Positions 1 through 11,600 of a stretch of 64,000 nucleotides of DNA are shown piece after piece; position 1 is the stretch's first letter; every line of letters begins with the position of its first letter. Below the pieces are notes generated by a model, which made no database searches, had not been told where the DNA came from, and saw nothing but the letters and a program-made list of their open reading frames with translations. This stretch comes from Brachycybe producta (Eukaryota > Arthropoda > Diplopoda > Playtdesmida > Andrognathidae), in assembly GCA_036925085.1 (NCBI GenBank), contig JAUPFP010000011.1, forward strand, positions 806,001-870,000, written 5' to 3'. The position numbers and the translations under genes were made by a program.

Positions 1-438
1 CTTGGGCTGTTTGAGTGGCACGAATCTCCACCAGCCAATAGGATTCCGGAGGAACCACAAGCGTTCTTATTGGGCCTGGTCATCCACAGTGTCTCCGCTC
101 TCCTCTCCATTCGACCGACAGACCGAGAAGTGACTGTGTTCCACTACCGGGATGCTTGGGAGATCCAAGACGTCGAAGGGAGCATTCGAAGATGGGTCCG
201 TTCCTTCTTCCGTTGGGATGCCAGCAAGCCGATCATCATCGTGGGCCGCGGTGTACGCCGCCCTAACCATCATGATGACCGACCCTTCATCCTCTTCGAT
301 GATGCCAGCAGTCATGTGGCCGGACACAAGAGTCGTCGTAGTCACCGGGGGTCAGCCGAGACCGCCATCCTCTTGGAAAGAGAGCTACGCCGAAGCGAAG
401 AAAGCCCCGCCAGAGGATGGGCCGCCTGGAAGTACTAA
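1..438 (+). CDS. Terminal ORF of the left LTR element (C-terminal 145 aa, partial)
   Basis: The frame is open from base 1 to a TAA at 436-438, so the start is outside the window. I do not recognise a named domain. Residues about 23-105 line up by eye with residues about 602-690 of the 725-aa ORF at 47706-49883. Shared positions are G-L followed by S-x-L-x-x-I, an R-x-V, a D-A, a V-x-S-x-F-R and an L-x-D-x-A. In both elements this ORF is the last gene before the 3' LTR, the place where env or accessory genes sit. Function unknown; not an obvious envelope protein, because no membrane segment is seen. Confidence 0.6.
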   Translation, partial: LGLFEWHESPPANRIPEEPQAFLLGLVIHSVSALLSIRPTDREVTVFHYRDAWEIQDVEGSIRRWVRSFFRWDASKPIIIVGRGVRRPNHHDDRPFILFDDASSHVAGHKSRRSHRGSAETAILLERELRRSEESPARGWAAWKY

Positions 439-503
439 GTCCACAAGACTCAAGATTGTTTTATTTTAAGTATTGTGTTTATACTTTTTGTATTTTGTAT
501 TTT

Positions 504-825
504 AATGCACGTTCGCATTTATTTTTATAGACCGTTGTCTATTTATTTTTCGTAGTTTTTAAGGCAGTTGCCTGCGTTTTTATAGAAGTTTTTATATTAG
601 GGGATTGTCCCTTTTGTAATTTGATAGGTTTTCGCCTATTTGTCAATTTTTAGAATTGTTTCTGATTCCAAGCGGGAATTTTTAAAATAGCGAGATGCTA
701 TTAGTATCACGAGTTGTGATTTTTAAATTTTATTATCCAACGGGATTATAATTTTTATCGTATAGATTTTCATACCAACGGGTATTTTTATTGGTTAACT
801 TTTTGAGAGTACAGGGACGTACTCT
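504..825 (+). repeat. Chain of about eleven short perfect hairpins
   Basis: Consecutive small inverted repeats with unrelated stem sequences: 504-519, 527-542, 562-573, 599-613, 624-639, 665-679, 686-702, 706-720, 735-746, 772-785 and 806-825. Stems are 4-7 bp and loops 3-7 nt. Examples are ATAGAC-CGTT-GTCTAT, AATAGC-GAGAT-GCTATT and GAGTAC-AGGGAC-GTACTC. They occupy the spacer between the last ORF and the LTR. The role is unknown; RNA structure is the natural guess. Confidence 0.75.
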
Positions 826-832
826 TAAACTA

Positions 833-841
833 GTTGGGGGG
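833..841 (+). other. Polypurine tract
   Basis: A G-run (GTTGGGGGG) lies directly against the TGTAAC start of the LTR, where plus-strand DNA synthesis is primed in LTR elements. The complete element at 46615-56866 has a similar tract (GTTGGAGGGTA on its coding strand) at the same place. Confidence 0.6.
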
Positions 842-1252
842 TGTAACGAATTCACCGTCTAGAATTCGTCCGTTTTTGTAGACACCCTGTAATCAAGTTG
901 TATCGATGAAAGGTTCTCACCTCATGCTTGGGGGTGGCCGGGAGGTCATTACGACGATGACTCCCTGCCCTCCAAAGATGAGAAGAATAGCCCAAAAGTA
1001 CTACATCGATGGTTAATAGGATAGATCCTAGAAGAACCATCGATGCAGAACTTTTGGACGTGAGAATCTTTACAAATTGTAAATAGGAGGATGATCGTAC
1101 ATCCTTCTGTATTGTTATAATTTATACATCTTATAGATGTTTTCGTTTTCTTGATAAGTGATATTTCACTTCTAGGTCCGAGTGTGTCCAAGAGACTTGG
1201 ACACACCTGGAGCCTTTGTTATCATAATCAGATGTTTGCATTGTATTTTGAG

Positions 1253-1260
1253 TATAAATA
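1253..1260 (+). promoter_or_regulatory. TATA-like box of the left LTR
   Basis: TATAAATA about 100 bp before the AATAAA of the same LTR, consistent with a promoter at the U3/R border. Confidence 0.5.
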
Positions 1261-1357
1261 CAAGAGGTTGTAGATTGAGAGTGGAGTTGGATTTTATGCT
1301 TAAGACCTAGCAAGACCGATGCGATCTCTCTCAATCTACAGGACTCTCTGTTTATTG

Positions 1358-1363
1358 AATAAA
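1358..1363 (+). promoter_or_regulatory. Poly(A) signal of the left LTR
   Basis: AATAAA just after a 13-bp stem-loop (1269-1340), within the LTR and downstream of the TATA-like box. Confidence 0.55.
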
Positions 1364-1807
1364 AGAGCATTTTCATCATACGAATTCAATGTGTGGACTC
1401 AGTCATTTTATGGGAGTGGGACTTAGAATTATAGCCGCCACGTAGCCGATGTTTCCACCGGACAACGAAGTCTCCAGCAGCCGAGTGTAAGACGACATCT
1501 CTACAATATTCTCTACCACAGGTCTCCTGAGGTACCGACCCTTGTGTCCCTGGTGGTTAAGTGTGCAACACAGGAGCCAATAGACCGAAAGACTTAATCA
1601 TCAACATCCATTCGACACTTCTCGATGGCTAGTAGAGATCTCTCTACTAACCCTACGGAAACGGGGATGTTACAATTTTATGTTATGGTATTTCATTTAT
1701 GGATTAAAATCTCGATTTAAATGAGTGATTTTAATCGAGTTGATAGTCTCGGTTTCAGTATTTTATGATATTTTGCTCTTGTGTCGAGTCTTTTGACAGA
1801 CTAACGG

Positions 1808-1933
1808 CCGTATTCAAAAACGTTAATTAAGCCAAATTAAAACTTAACAAAGCTAAACTTAAAACCTTTCCATAGGCTTACTATACGAGTTTTGTCTTGT
1901 TAAGTTTAATTTAAAGAATATTTTTGAATACGG
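1808..1933. mobile_element. Short inverted-repeat element (MITE), 126 bp
   Basis: Ends are perfect inverted repeats of CCGTATTCAAAAA. The interior is AT-rich with repeated TTAAGTTTA-type motifs. Sequences with the same GTATTCAAAAAC end occur at 4645 and 38136, so this is a dispersed family. No coding capacity. Confidence 0.65.
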
Positions 1934-2393
1934 TGGTTCAACACGAGATTGCACGTACATACGATGTGTACACAAGCCTTGTTCTCACTGCCTACTACCG
2001 ACAGGTTAGAATTTCAAGGTAAAACAAGCGAGTCGAGTGGTTCTCAATATGAACAAGCACCAAGATCAACAGATTAACACTTTGAACCATATTACGAGTG
2101 TGTGTTTGCATACTGTATATTGTTTGGGAGCAGTAAGCAGTCTGTACTTTAGGTTTCTGCAGTGGAAACTTTGCATTTATGCAGTAAAATATTACTGCTT
2201 CAGTGAACAAAGCACTATGCACACAAATAAATGGAATAAAATCTGACATTTCTTTGATCATGTCAATTTGCGACATGCTGACATAATATTTGATTTATTT
2301 TTTTTGTTATGCCAACACTAATAAGTTTTTCATTTTTTCTCTCGACCAAATCTCATTACTTTTGTCTTTTTTTTCATTGGTTTTATATTACAG

Positions 2394-2635
2394 ATAGGTT
2401 CCTTTTTTATGATCAATCTTTGCCTTGTTGTCATTGCAACTCAATTCTCTGAGACAAAGAAACGTGAGATGGAGCGAATGCGTATGGAAAGAGCTCGCTA
2501 CCAGTCCACGAGTACGTTGGCCAGCAACAGTAACTCCGAGCCAACAAGTTGCTACTCAGCCATAATAAAATACATTGCTCACTTATGGAGAAGAGCACGG
2601 CGGAAAGCTTTTGTCTACTACAAAAACTTTCGCAG
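2394..2635 (+). CDS. Ca-alpha1T: Cav3 exon: domain I S6 and start of I-II linker
   Basis: Follows acceptor ...TTACAG and ends at CGCAG|GTAAT, phase 0 to 2. It encodes the S6 core ([20 protein letters not shown]) followed by a charged helix with [14 protein letters not shown]. In Cav3 channels this proximal I-II linker forms a helix-loop-helix 'gating brake'; that role is family knowledge. Confidence 0.93.
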
Positions 2636-5600
2636 GTAATTAACGTTTTCTAGTGACAACGCATTAGGTGGAATCACTCCAAAAACACTGAGGCCCAAAT
2701 TCAGTAACTAAAATTTGTACTTCGATCTATTTTGTCAATAGTTTATATATTATATTTAAGTATTAACTCAATATTTTCAGATTATTAACTGAATAAATTG
2801 AATTCGACATATTGTTTGTTTGCCCTTCACAGAGGGCTCTGTAGAACACATTTCTCATTTAAATGCATTTAAATTATCAGGTGTGTACTAGGTATAAGAA
2901 TTTAGTAAAAGCATTGACTAAAGAGGTGTCTCATGACCTCGATACAAACACATTGTTGTCAATGTTCCTTTGTATAGTTGAGTATCGACGCTTGACTAAA
3001 ACATTTCACAAAGCATCTATCATGAAAACAAACTGTTTCTTCCCCCTCCCCCAATGCATAAACTATTGCTGCTGACTGGTCATTTGAAGACCATTTTCGC
3101 CTTTCTGACGAGATATGTCAATTTTCTATTGTTTATTTTTATTGTTTCCCTATTCCTTCCTGGACAAATGTGATTGATAGTTAATGTTACAGTCAAGTCG
3201 CAGCTCGAATCTATACTTGAGTCAATGCTTTTAACAGGTTTTCCTCTTAAGAATCTCTAGGCGAAAAAAAATGTGCTTTTGCAACATTCAAACACAAATT
3301 TCTAACAGCATTATGGTACCTTTTTCTAGTAATCGAGAAATACCTACCACACCAAAAGCAATATCACTACATCGTAAAAGACGTCGAGGTCACTTAATGG
3401 CACTAGGTCAAAGTGGCGAACAAACGTCGTCTACGTCTCCCGGTGGCACCGAGCTTTACAATGGTGGCAGTCCACCGGCACCTCGTGCCAGTCCCGAAGT
3501 TTCGGACATTGATCCCGTGGCTTCACCTCGCCATCCTCTAGTGCTCAGAATTGACACTGAGTCGCAAATTCATCATTCCAGTCTAGGGGGTGGCGGAGGA
3601 GCACTTCTTGGTACTGCTACGGCCACCGATGCTGCCCACAACAACAGTAGTAGTAGTAGCAACAATGATAACAATGGATCGACCAAGTGCTCGGCCTCAG
3701 CCTCTGCTTCTGCTCAGTCTTCCACTAACAATCACATAGAGTTCCGACCGTCGCCTTTGAGTCGTATTGTTCGCAGCAGAGGTGCATCTCAGTTTACATG
3801 CCAAGAACTTCTGGTTATTAGCGGTGCTAAAAGTGCTGCCTTAGCTGCCACGTTGGCCTCTGGTTGCAACATATATTCAAGTATTGCAAATTGTACCTAC
3901 TTATAGGTCCTAAAAACTGATAATTAAATGAATCGTATTTCATTGCAGGAGAGAAGCAGTTGTCAGCACCACAGCTATTATTTTATCCATTGATTGATCC
4001 TATCGAACCGATTCTTGTCAATCATTCGGAAGCCGAGTTGTCAGATTCCGAAACGGGTTACGATTTAGACGATTGGCATTCGGACGGCGATAAACCAATG
4101 AACTGTTTGTGCTTTATACCTCATAAAATCAGGGTATGATATTTATATCAGTCATATAAATCTATGAACTCTGAAATACACGCAGTGCAACAACTTCAGA
4201 AGTTCATGGTTTACTTCATTTTTTTAATACTTTTATGTTTTATTGTACAGTTGAAAAGATCTTTTAAATTGCATCTTTTCATATTAAGTATTGTCTATTC
4301 TCGCTACGTTCAGTACGCACGGCCACTTCACTAAATTGAACAGGAGTTATTTGAAATTGTTTTACTTATTACCTGACAAATGCATCTTTTCAACATAAGG
4401 GCATGTTAAGATTTTGTTTTGGCAGTGTTTGTTGCATACTTTTGTTCTTCTGTCACAGGCTTTCGTGGCTGCTTTTTTGCAGTCACTTATTAAATCAAAC
4501 TAAACAAAGATAGGTATATTTGAAAATAGCCTGTTAATGTTTCATAAATGCCATTACAACCGTTGCAAACTAGAGGATGTAATGTTAGACTTGTAACTTC
4601 TAATGTGCACAACATTCAAAGTTTTATGTTGCAAGTCTAACCCTTGTATTCAAAAACCTTGCTTAAAATAAAGATAGATAGAAGCTTAAATCCCATGACT
4701 CTATACTAAGTTTACGAATCGTTGTTAAGTTTACCTTTGTTTAAAGTTTCACTTTATCAGTTTCACTTCGTTTCACTTAGAATACTGCTGTAAATGCAAT
4801 TTTTTTTTAAAAAGATTCCTTTATTGGGGGGGGGGGCACTAATAATCGGAGTATTACATGCTATGCATAAAACATTATAGAATATTAGTTTTGAAATACA
4901 TGAATGGTGATTTTTTATATTGATTTTGTGTTTTTGTAGAAAGGGATTCAGTTTGTTGTGGATAACTCGTATTTTCAAAGAGGTATTCTGCTAGCAATAT
5001 TGGTAAACACACTGAGCATGGGAATTGAATATCACAATCAAGTATAATACATATTTATAATATTTTTTTATTATGCAAATAGAATCTTTGCTTTTTTACT
5101 AACTTTTTTTTAAAAATTGTTTTTTTTTGTGTGTGTGTGTGATGTAGCCCGATGAATTAACCGTGATTGTTGAAACTTCCAACGTTGTATTCTCGGCCAT
5201 TTTTGCCTTTGAAATGCTGCTCAAACTGATTGCCGAAGGTCCTTTCAAGTACATCAGCAATGGGTTTAACGTATTTGATGGAGTTATTGTGATTTTAAGG
5301 TAAAAATCTTTTGACAGTGATTTAGTGACACTTATTAAAAACTAAAAGGATTGTTTATTCTGTACAGGGTGCATGATAATTAAGTAATTATTTTTACTAT
5401 TTTCAAATTGTGCAACTTATTTAACCAATCCAAATGAAACAAACTTTAAAATGTTTAACATTGAAAATGAAAATGTTCATTTATGAGCACGTGGGTTTCG
5501 TCCAACTGGTTGGTTGGTCGTTATTTATTTTTTTTTTTCAAAGAACTATTCTTGTTCCAGCTTTTTAACACCATCTTTTGAAATTAAAAGTAGTTTAAAA

Positions 5601-8600
5601 ACTAGCAGGGTGAAAGAATAAGCTAAATTTTTTTTTCATACTTGGGTATTTTAAAATAATTTTATGGCAGTTTTTAAGTTGGAAGAAAGTCTAAACTGTA
5701 TGGGTCGTTTAAAAATAGGCCATAAAGTTTATTTTTTAAAGGTTTCGATATGAAGAAAAAAAACATTTGTCCACTTCCTTTACTCATTTACTTTCTTTTA
5801 CATTTTCAGTTCATTTCGAGATAACTAGAAAATAAAGCTCACATGAAGAAGTACTAGATCCTAAAAACAATGACATTGTGTCATTTCTTCAGTTTTGGCG
5901 TTTAGCTAGTTATTCATTTGAAGGTTCATTTATACAAGAACGTGAAAACTACAAGACGAGCACGACAAAAGCCCAAGCTGAGTACTCAAGAAATATTGTT
6001 CCAGGGTTTTTCAAGAGACATGTTTATACCGAGCTCGTCGTTTCACGATCGGATCTCGCTCAACTAACGTATTTTTTCTGGACTTTCTGTCGGTTCTTGT
6101 TTCATTCTCGTTTGCATGTACTCGATGTGCACGATTTTTAGAATGAGTCACTGTTTTAACAGTTTGTTCGGTCACGAGTGCATGAGTAGACGGAATCCAA
6201 AGTCGTTTCCCGGTCTCGTCCCTGTCTCCCCAAGTGCTAATATAAATGTAAAAGCGTTTTTCTTGGGCTCTTGTCGTGCTCCTGCTGTAGTCTTCATGTT
6301 CTTGTTTGAATGAACCTTGAACCTTTGTTTTTGATTTTCGATCTACCAAAAAATCATACAATATGATAACTTCCGAAAATTTACTTATTTTTTAATTTTC
6401 AAACTGTCACGTAAAAATTATTTTCACAGGTATCAGTATAACACTACTCTTACATGTTTCAGTTAAGTAACTCTTCCAGTTTGTAAAACATTCTTGACAT
6501 AACCCAAAGATAAATTTGAAACATTTAACAGATGAAAAAAAATGTGTGTTATTGTGGGGTTATGTCAAGAATATTTTAATAAATATAAGTTACTTATAAA
6601 TCACACTCACACACGTATTTATAATTGAAGGTTAATTACATTAAAAATGACGTTTTCTATTCACAGTTTGGTGGAATTGTTGCAAAAAAGTGAAGGTAGC
6701 GGTCTTTCTGTTTTGCGAACATTTCGCTTACTTCGAATACTCAAGTTGGTGCGCTTCATGCCGGCTTTGCGACGGCAGCTGTTCGTAATGTTGCGCACCA
6801 TGGATAATGTGGCCGTCTTTTTTGCTCTCCTTATTCTTTTCATTTTTATTTTCAGGTAAGATATTATTATATTATTTATTATTGTCATTTTAAGTGTTAT
6901 TCGAGAATGGTTTTTTTTTACAATCTTAATTGTATAGGGAATTGTTTAATTGCTTGGTTAGAAAATTAAAATCGGCGCAATAATTCTGAATACTCTAATT
7001 CTTGAATAGCTTAAAAAAATGAAAGTGTTTTATTAGACTCAAATTCAAGAGAAGAAAACTTCTTACGAAAACTTTAATTTGGAATATCTGAAAGTATCTT
7101 TGAAAAGAGGTTGTCTGTATTAGAACCCTATTCAGAGTTTCCAGGATTAATACGCTTACGTAATTTACGCCTTATAAAGTCTAAAATTGCAACTGAATAT
7201 CATGATATTTTTTATGTTGATACCTTTAAAATAGTAAGGCGAAAGTTCCTAAACAAAGAAAAAGAAACTAACAGAAAATTGCGACTGAAAGTAATTTTTT
7301 TTGGTATTTTAATAATTGTATGCTAGTTATTTAGCAGAAAACAGGAAACTGGGACTTCTTTGCACGTTGAGCAACCAATAGAAAGGTGTCCTTTAGACGC
7401 ATCTTTCTGAGTAACCTATTTAGTAGCTTCGCCTCCTATTCTTTTCTCCTGTTCTATAAATCAAAAAAATGTTTTGAGTGGTTTTCTAATGTAACGTATG
7501 CTAATCCTTGAACGCAAAGAAAAGCAGAAATGTGGAGAAAAACGTTTTCTACGTTTTTTAAACATGCGAGAGCCAGGCTTAACACTTTGAAAATGGCCGA
7601 GTTTTCGATTTTAGTAGAGGATTTTTGCAATTAGGCTCAATTTAAATTTTAACAAAAGAAAATTAGAAATTACGATTAGACGTTTTTTGAATTATGATCA
7701 TTTAAATACTCTGATATAATCCATTTACTATTCTAGTCTCCAAAACACTTTCAATATTTTTTTTATTAATGTTGCTTTTCAATTGTAAGAATATTCAGAG
7801 TGTTTTATTGTTTTTTCATTTATATTTTTTTTGCAATGGCTACTTACAACAAATGTTTCAATTCCATAAGATTTTAGACAGGGGTGACATGGAGTGACTC
7901 AACTTTCTATTAACATTTTATAATTATATTAATAAAACAGGATAGTGCTTATTGGAAGTAACTGAGTCATAGTAAATCAATACTGGGAAGATGCAAATAA
8001 TCTAATTTAGGTTCAACTTTATTACATTTGTGAAGCACCTGTGATTTTGACGGCCATATTTAAACATGATGCTTTAAAAAAAGCTCAGCTTAAACACGGA
8101 CGCTATTTTTGCTTAACATTTTTTGGTGTACGCTATGTAAAGCTATAGTAGACTAAATTTTAGCTTGCAACGAAGGAAGTTCACGAGGCTAGACATTCGA
8201 GACTTTCACATGCCAATGAGACACGGTCAATTTCGCAGTTCCAAAGTTGCTCAGATGACCTCTAGCAACCAAACAGCAATTCGAAAGGTCATGAATTTAC
8301 ATTAATTACTGAAGAACATATTAAGGAATATACCTAATTTTTCTTAAAGCTGAAAGATGATTTTAAAGAACGGAAAAGTGGCTAGCATAATAAACCTTTT
8401 TAAGGTCAATGGTCTTTAGCATGGATCAGGCAAATTAGCATAATTCAACATTGTATAAAATAAAAAAAATACTTTTAAATTTTGCAAAAAAAAAACGCAG
8501 TTAATACCTGGCCACAACATTCAAGAAGAGATTACAACGTTGATTATCGTTAAAAAAATTCAATTTAAAGGCACTAAAGGTAGATAGAATTGAGAACATG

Positions 8601-11600
8601 TTTTTTTAAACATCCAATTTCGCTTAACATTGCGTCTATGGAATCACGCTGGAGTGCCTTTGGCGCTTAACTTACAGCGTCTAGCAAAAAGCAATAACTT
8701 GTGGAAAAATAATGACGTTATGAAGAACGTTTTTTAGATATATAATTAAGCATTGTCTCTGAATTGCGTTTAAATAAAGCATCAACTTAAGACAAATCAT
8801 TATTAATGTAACAGTAGATTAAATCAAAAATTAAGCTGAAGATCATTTAAAGGTTACAGTGTATTAGATATCGGTGAGTCTTCGTTTGATCTTTGATTAA
8901 CTCGGCTCTAAATTTGAGTAACTCTTTTGTTCTTAATTTAAGACTCGTTTTTAGAATATGACCGCAAAAAAAATTATTATAGATTTCAGGATTACCTTTA
9001 AATGTGTATTATTTATTTCAATAGATTATTATTATGATTAGTAGCATATTCTAATATATTTTTTATCTATTTGCTCAGTTGAGTCGTGTTTCTTAAAAGT
9101 GTTTACTTGTGTTTTGTATTGATTATTAGCAGCTTTGCCAAAAAAGTGTGTGTTTACCTGCGTTATTGACAATCATTTTTTTTTAAAAAAAATGATTTTC
9201 TTGCTTATTTTCTATGTATTTTTTCTTTTCTCTATTTTCTCTTTCTTTCTTTTTGGTCAAATTTGTGAGTAGGCTTGTTCTATAGTTGTGTGCTTTTTCC
9301 AACATTACGTCCAGTACACTTTAATAATACATAAAACGTACAGTATATACACTCGTATTTTATTAATGTGGTCAGAAATCAGAATGACGTGTCCAATCTG
9401 AAAATTAAGCACAGTTTATTTTTTTTTTACTTGATGCACTCATTGTGTTTGTTTATTTGTGTCTTTTATATTTCTTTTTTGTATATACAGATAGCTGATA
9501 TTTTTTTAAATACCGGTTGCTAAAGTTAATTATTCTATTTGGTAGTTTTTTTTTAAAATTATCTAATACCTTGTACACACATAAGTTAAATAAATTCAAA
9601 TTAAATGTGTTTAAGTGAATTATACGCTATCCAGTTAAGGACATGGACCAAATAAAAACTAAATCAATATTTTTTTAATAGTTTAGATATTATATCTTAA
9701 GTAATAACTCAATATTTTCAGATTATTAACTGAATAAATTGAATTCGATATATTGTTTGTTTGCCCTTCACAGGGCTCTGTAGAACACATTTATTATTTA
9801 AATACATTTAAATTATCAGGTGTGTGTACTAGGTATAAGACTTTTGTCGCAGTTTATAAAGAAAAATGACACTGGAATTGTTATCTAAACGTCTGGCAGT
9901 GAGATGTCAAACAATTTTGAGCTAATTCTGAAGCCTGTGCATCAGTAAGGAGAATAAAAAATAACTGCAAAAATAACACTTGAACTAATAATTATTAAAT
10001 ATTGGTTCCTATTTTTTTTTTATTTCAAAATGAAATAACTGTAATGGTAAACAGAAAAAGGCTAACGGAATATGTTTCGAACAATTTGAATTGAGAAGAA
10101 ACTGGAAAAGTTAATGACAATGTGAACAATAATAATATTTAACTTTTGCTTTATTAATATGTTCACATAGATTCAATGGATTTATTGAAAAGTGTTTTAC
10201 ATTCTAATCAGTTTTCGCGATATTCAATTACGACGGTCCCCAAAGTCACATTCTATTTAAGAACTAAATAATATGAATACACAAAGAAATTAACGAAATT
10301 TAAAAAAGAAATCTAGATTTAAAGTCTATGTCTCTTGTGTCACCTGAAAGATTTTCTACATATTGTAAGAAATTTTTTTTGGTTGCAAGGTTAATTACAA
10401 GTTTTGCAGGGTACAGAAGAAAAGAAATACTATCAGGATTACTGCTTTGAGCATAATTGATTCGCAGTGAAATTGTTTGTCAGCCTTTCAGCTAAATTTT
10501 TCAACTGACATGCTTCATTTTTTTTGGCATTCTTACATTCGGAATTATTAACAGTTGTCGAATAATTTTGTAATAATGGTTCAGTGTGCTTTAATACAAT
10601 GTATTGTCACATTTTTTCACTTCAAGTTTTTACTTTTTGTGTATCTAGTGTGCCGAATAGGTTTTAAATTTGAATTAATATTCAAGCAACCATGAAGGTT
10701 AATCGACAGATTAACAAAAATTCAAGTAGACTACAATATGCAAAATGAATGGTCAAAACAAGAAATTATAAACCCGAAAATTGAATATACATGTACACTG
10801 TGTATCATTCCCATAAAAGATGTTTTTTTGCTTTATTTTTATTTTCTTCACTTTTTTTAATTACCAAAATACACATCTGACCCAATTTTTTTTTTGAAAA
10901 AAATGTTTATTAATATTTTTCATTTTTTTTTAACAAAATAATTTTTTGAAAATATTTTTTTAACAATCTGATTTAATTTTTTTTTTGGCTCCTGATAATT
11001 GTATTTCTTGTCTTTTGGCTTTTTTTTGTTCCCGTACAGCATCTTGGGAATGAACCTTTTCGGCTGTAAATTCTGCAAAAAATTGGATGATGGCAGCCTG
11101 GCGTGTGAACGCAAGAATTTTGATTCACTTCTCTGGGCCATAGTTACAGTTTTTCAGGTACTATCTGTCTAACAAAGAAAGAATCCTGAAGGGGTAAAAA
11201 TTTGCCATTGCCATCCCTTTTTTTCTTCACCACAATGTATTTTTTTCATCATTGTTGGTAACATTCTTGAGAATGCCGCCTCGACACGACTCTTGCAAAA
11301 TTGGTTAACTTATCGCCAATTTCGGTTAATAATGTTTGATTTTTTTCAGCGGCTTGTTTTATTCAAGTTTTACTTGTGCTATTCATAGAAACAATTCTAC
11401 AGAAAAGCATTTTGAAAAATGTTGAAAAGTAGCATACCATTAATGCACAATGAGTGTTACATAAAAGCATCATGCAGACTGGTTTATAAAATGGTGAAAA
11501 ACTTCACCTATAGTGTTTTCTTTCTTGAGGTTGCTTCTTATTTCTATATTTCTCTTTCATATGTGCTTTTTATATTTATTGTGATCAATATCGATCATGT

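Larger units (their letters stand above)
1..1674 (+). mobile_element. 3' end of an LTR retroelement (left part outside the window)
   Basis: Reading rightwards there is the end of an open frame (stop at 436-438), about 400 nt of hairpin-rich AT-rich spacer, a G-rich polypurine tract ending at 841, and an LTR that starts TGTAAC and ends GTTACA. This is the standard order at the 3' end of an LTR retrotransposon. The gag/pol part and the 5' LTR lie beyond the left edge, so the target duplication cannot be checked. The terminal ORF resembles the second ORF of the complete element at 46615-56866, so I infer a related lineage. Superfamily not determined. Confidence 0.8.
842..1674 (+). repeat. 3' LTR (833 bp)
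   Basis: Begins TGTAAC and ends GTTACA, a perfect 6-bp terminal inverted repeat. It contains a TATA-like box (1253-1260) and a poly(A) signal (1358-1363), giving a U3-R-U5 layout. It is rich in perfect hairpins: 847-868, an 11-bp plus 8-bp stem pair within 992-1057, AAGTGA/TCACTT at 1156-1171, an 11-bp stem at 1182-1206, a 13-bp stem 1269-1281 with 1328-1340, and AGTAGAGA/TCTCTACT at 1631-1648. Confidence 0.8.

Noticed and set aside
2037..2246. 69-aa open frame before the first Cav3 exon
   Set aside because: Not in phase with the exon, no splice donor in place and no resemblance to domain I of the channel.
5878..6361. Open frames of 87 and 116 aa on opposite strands
   Set aside because: They arise from the two complementary arms of the fold-back at 5921-6318.
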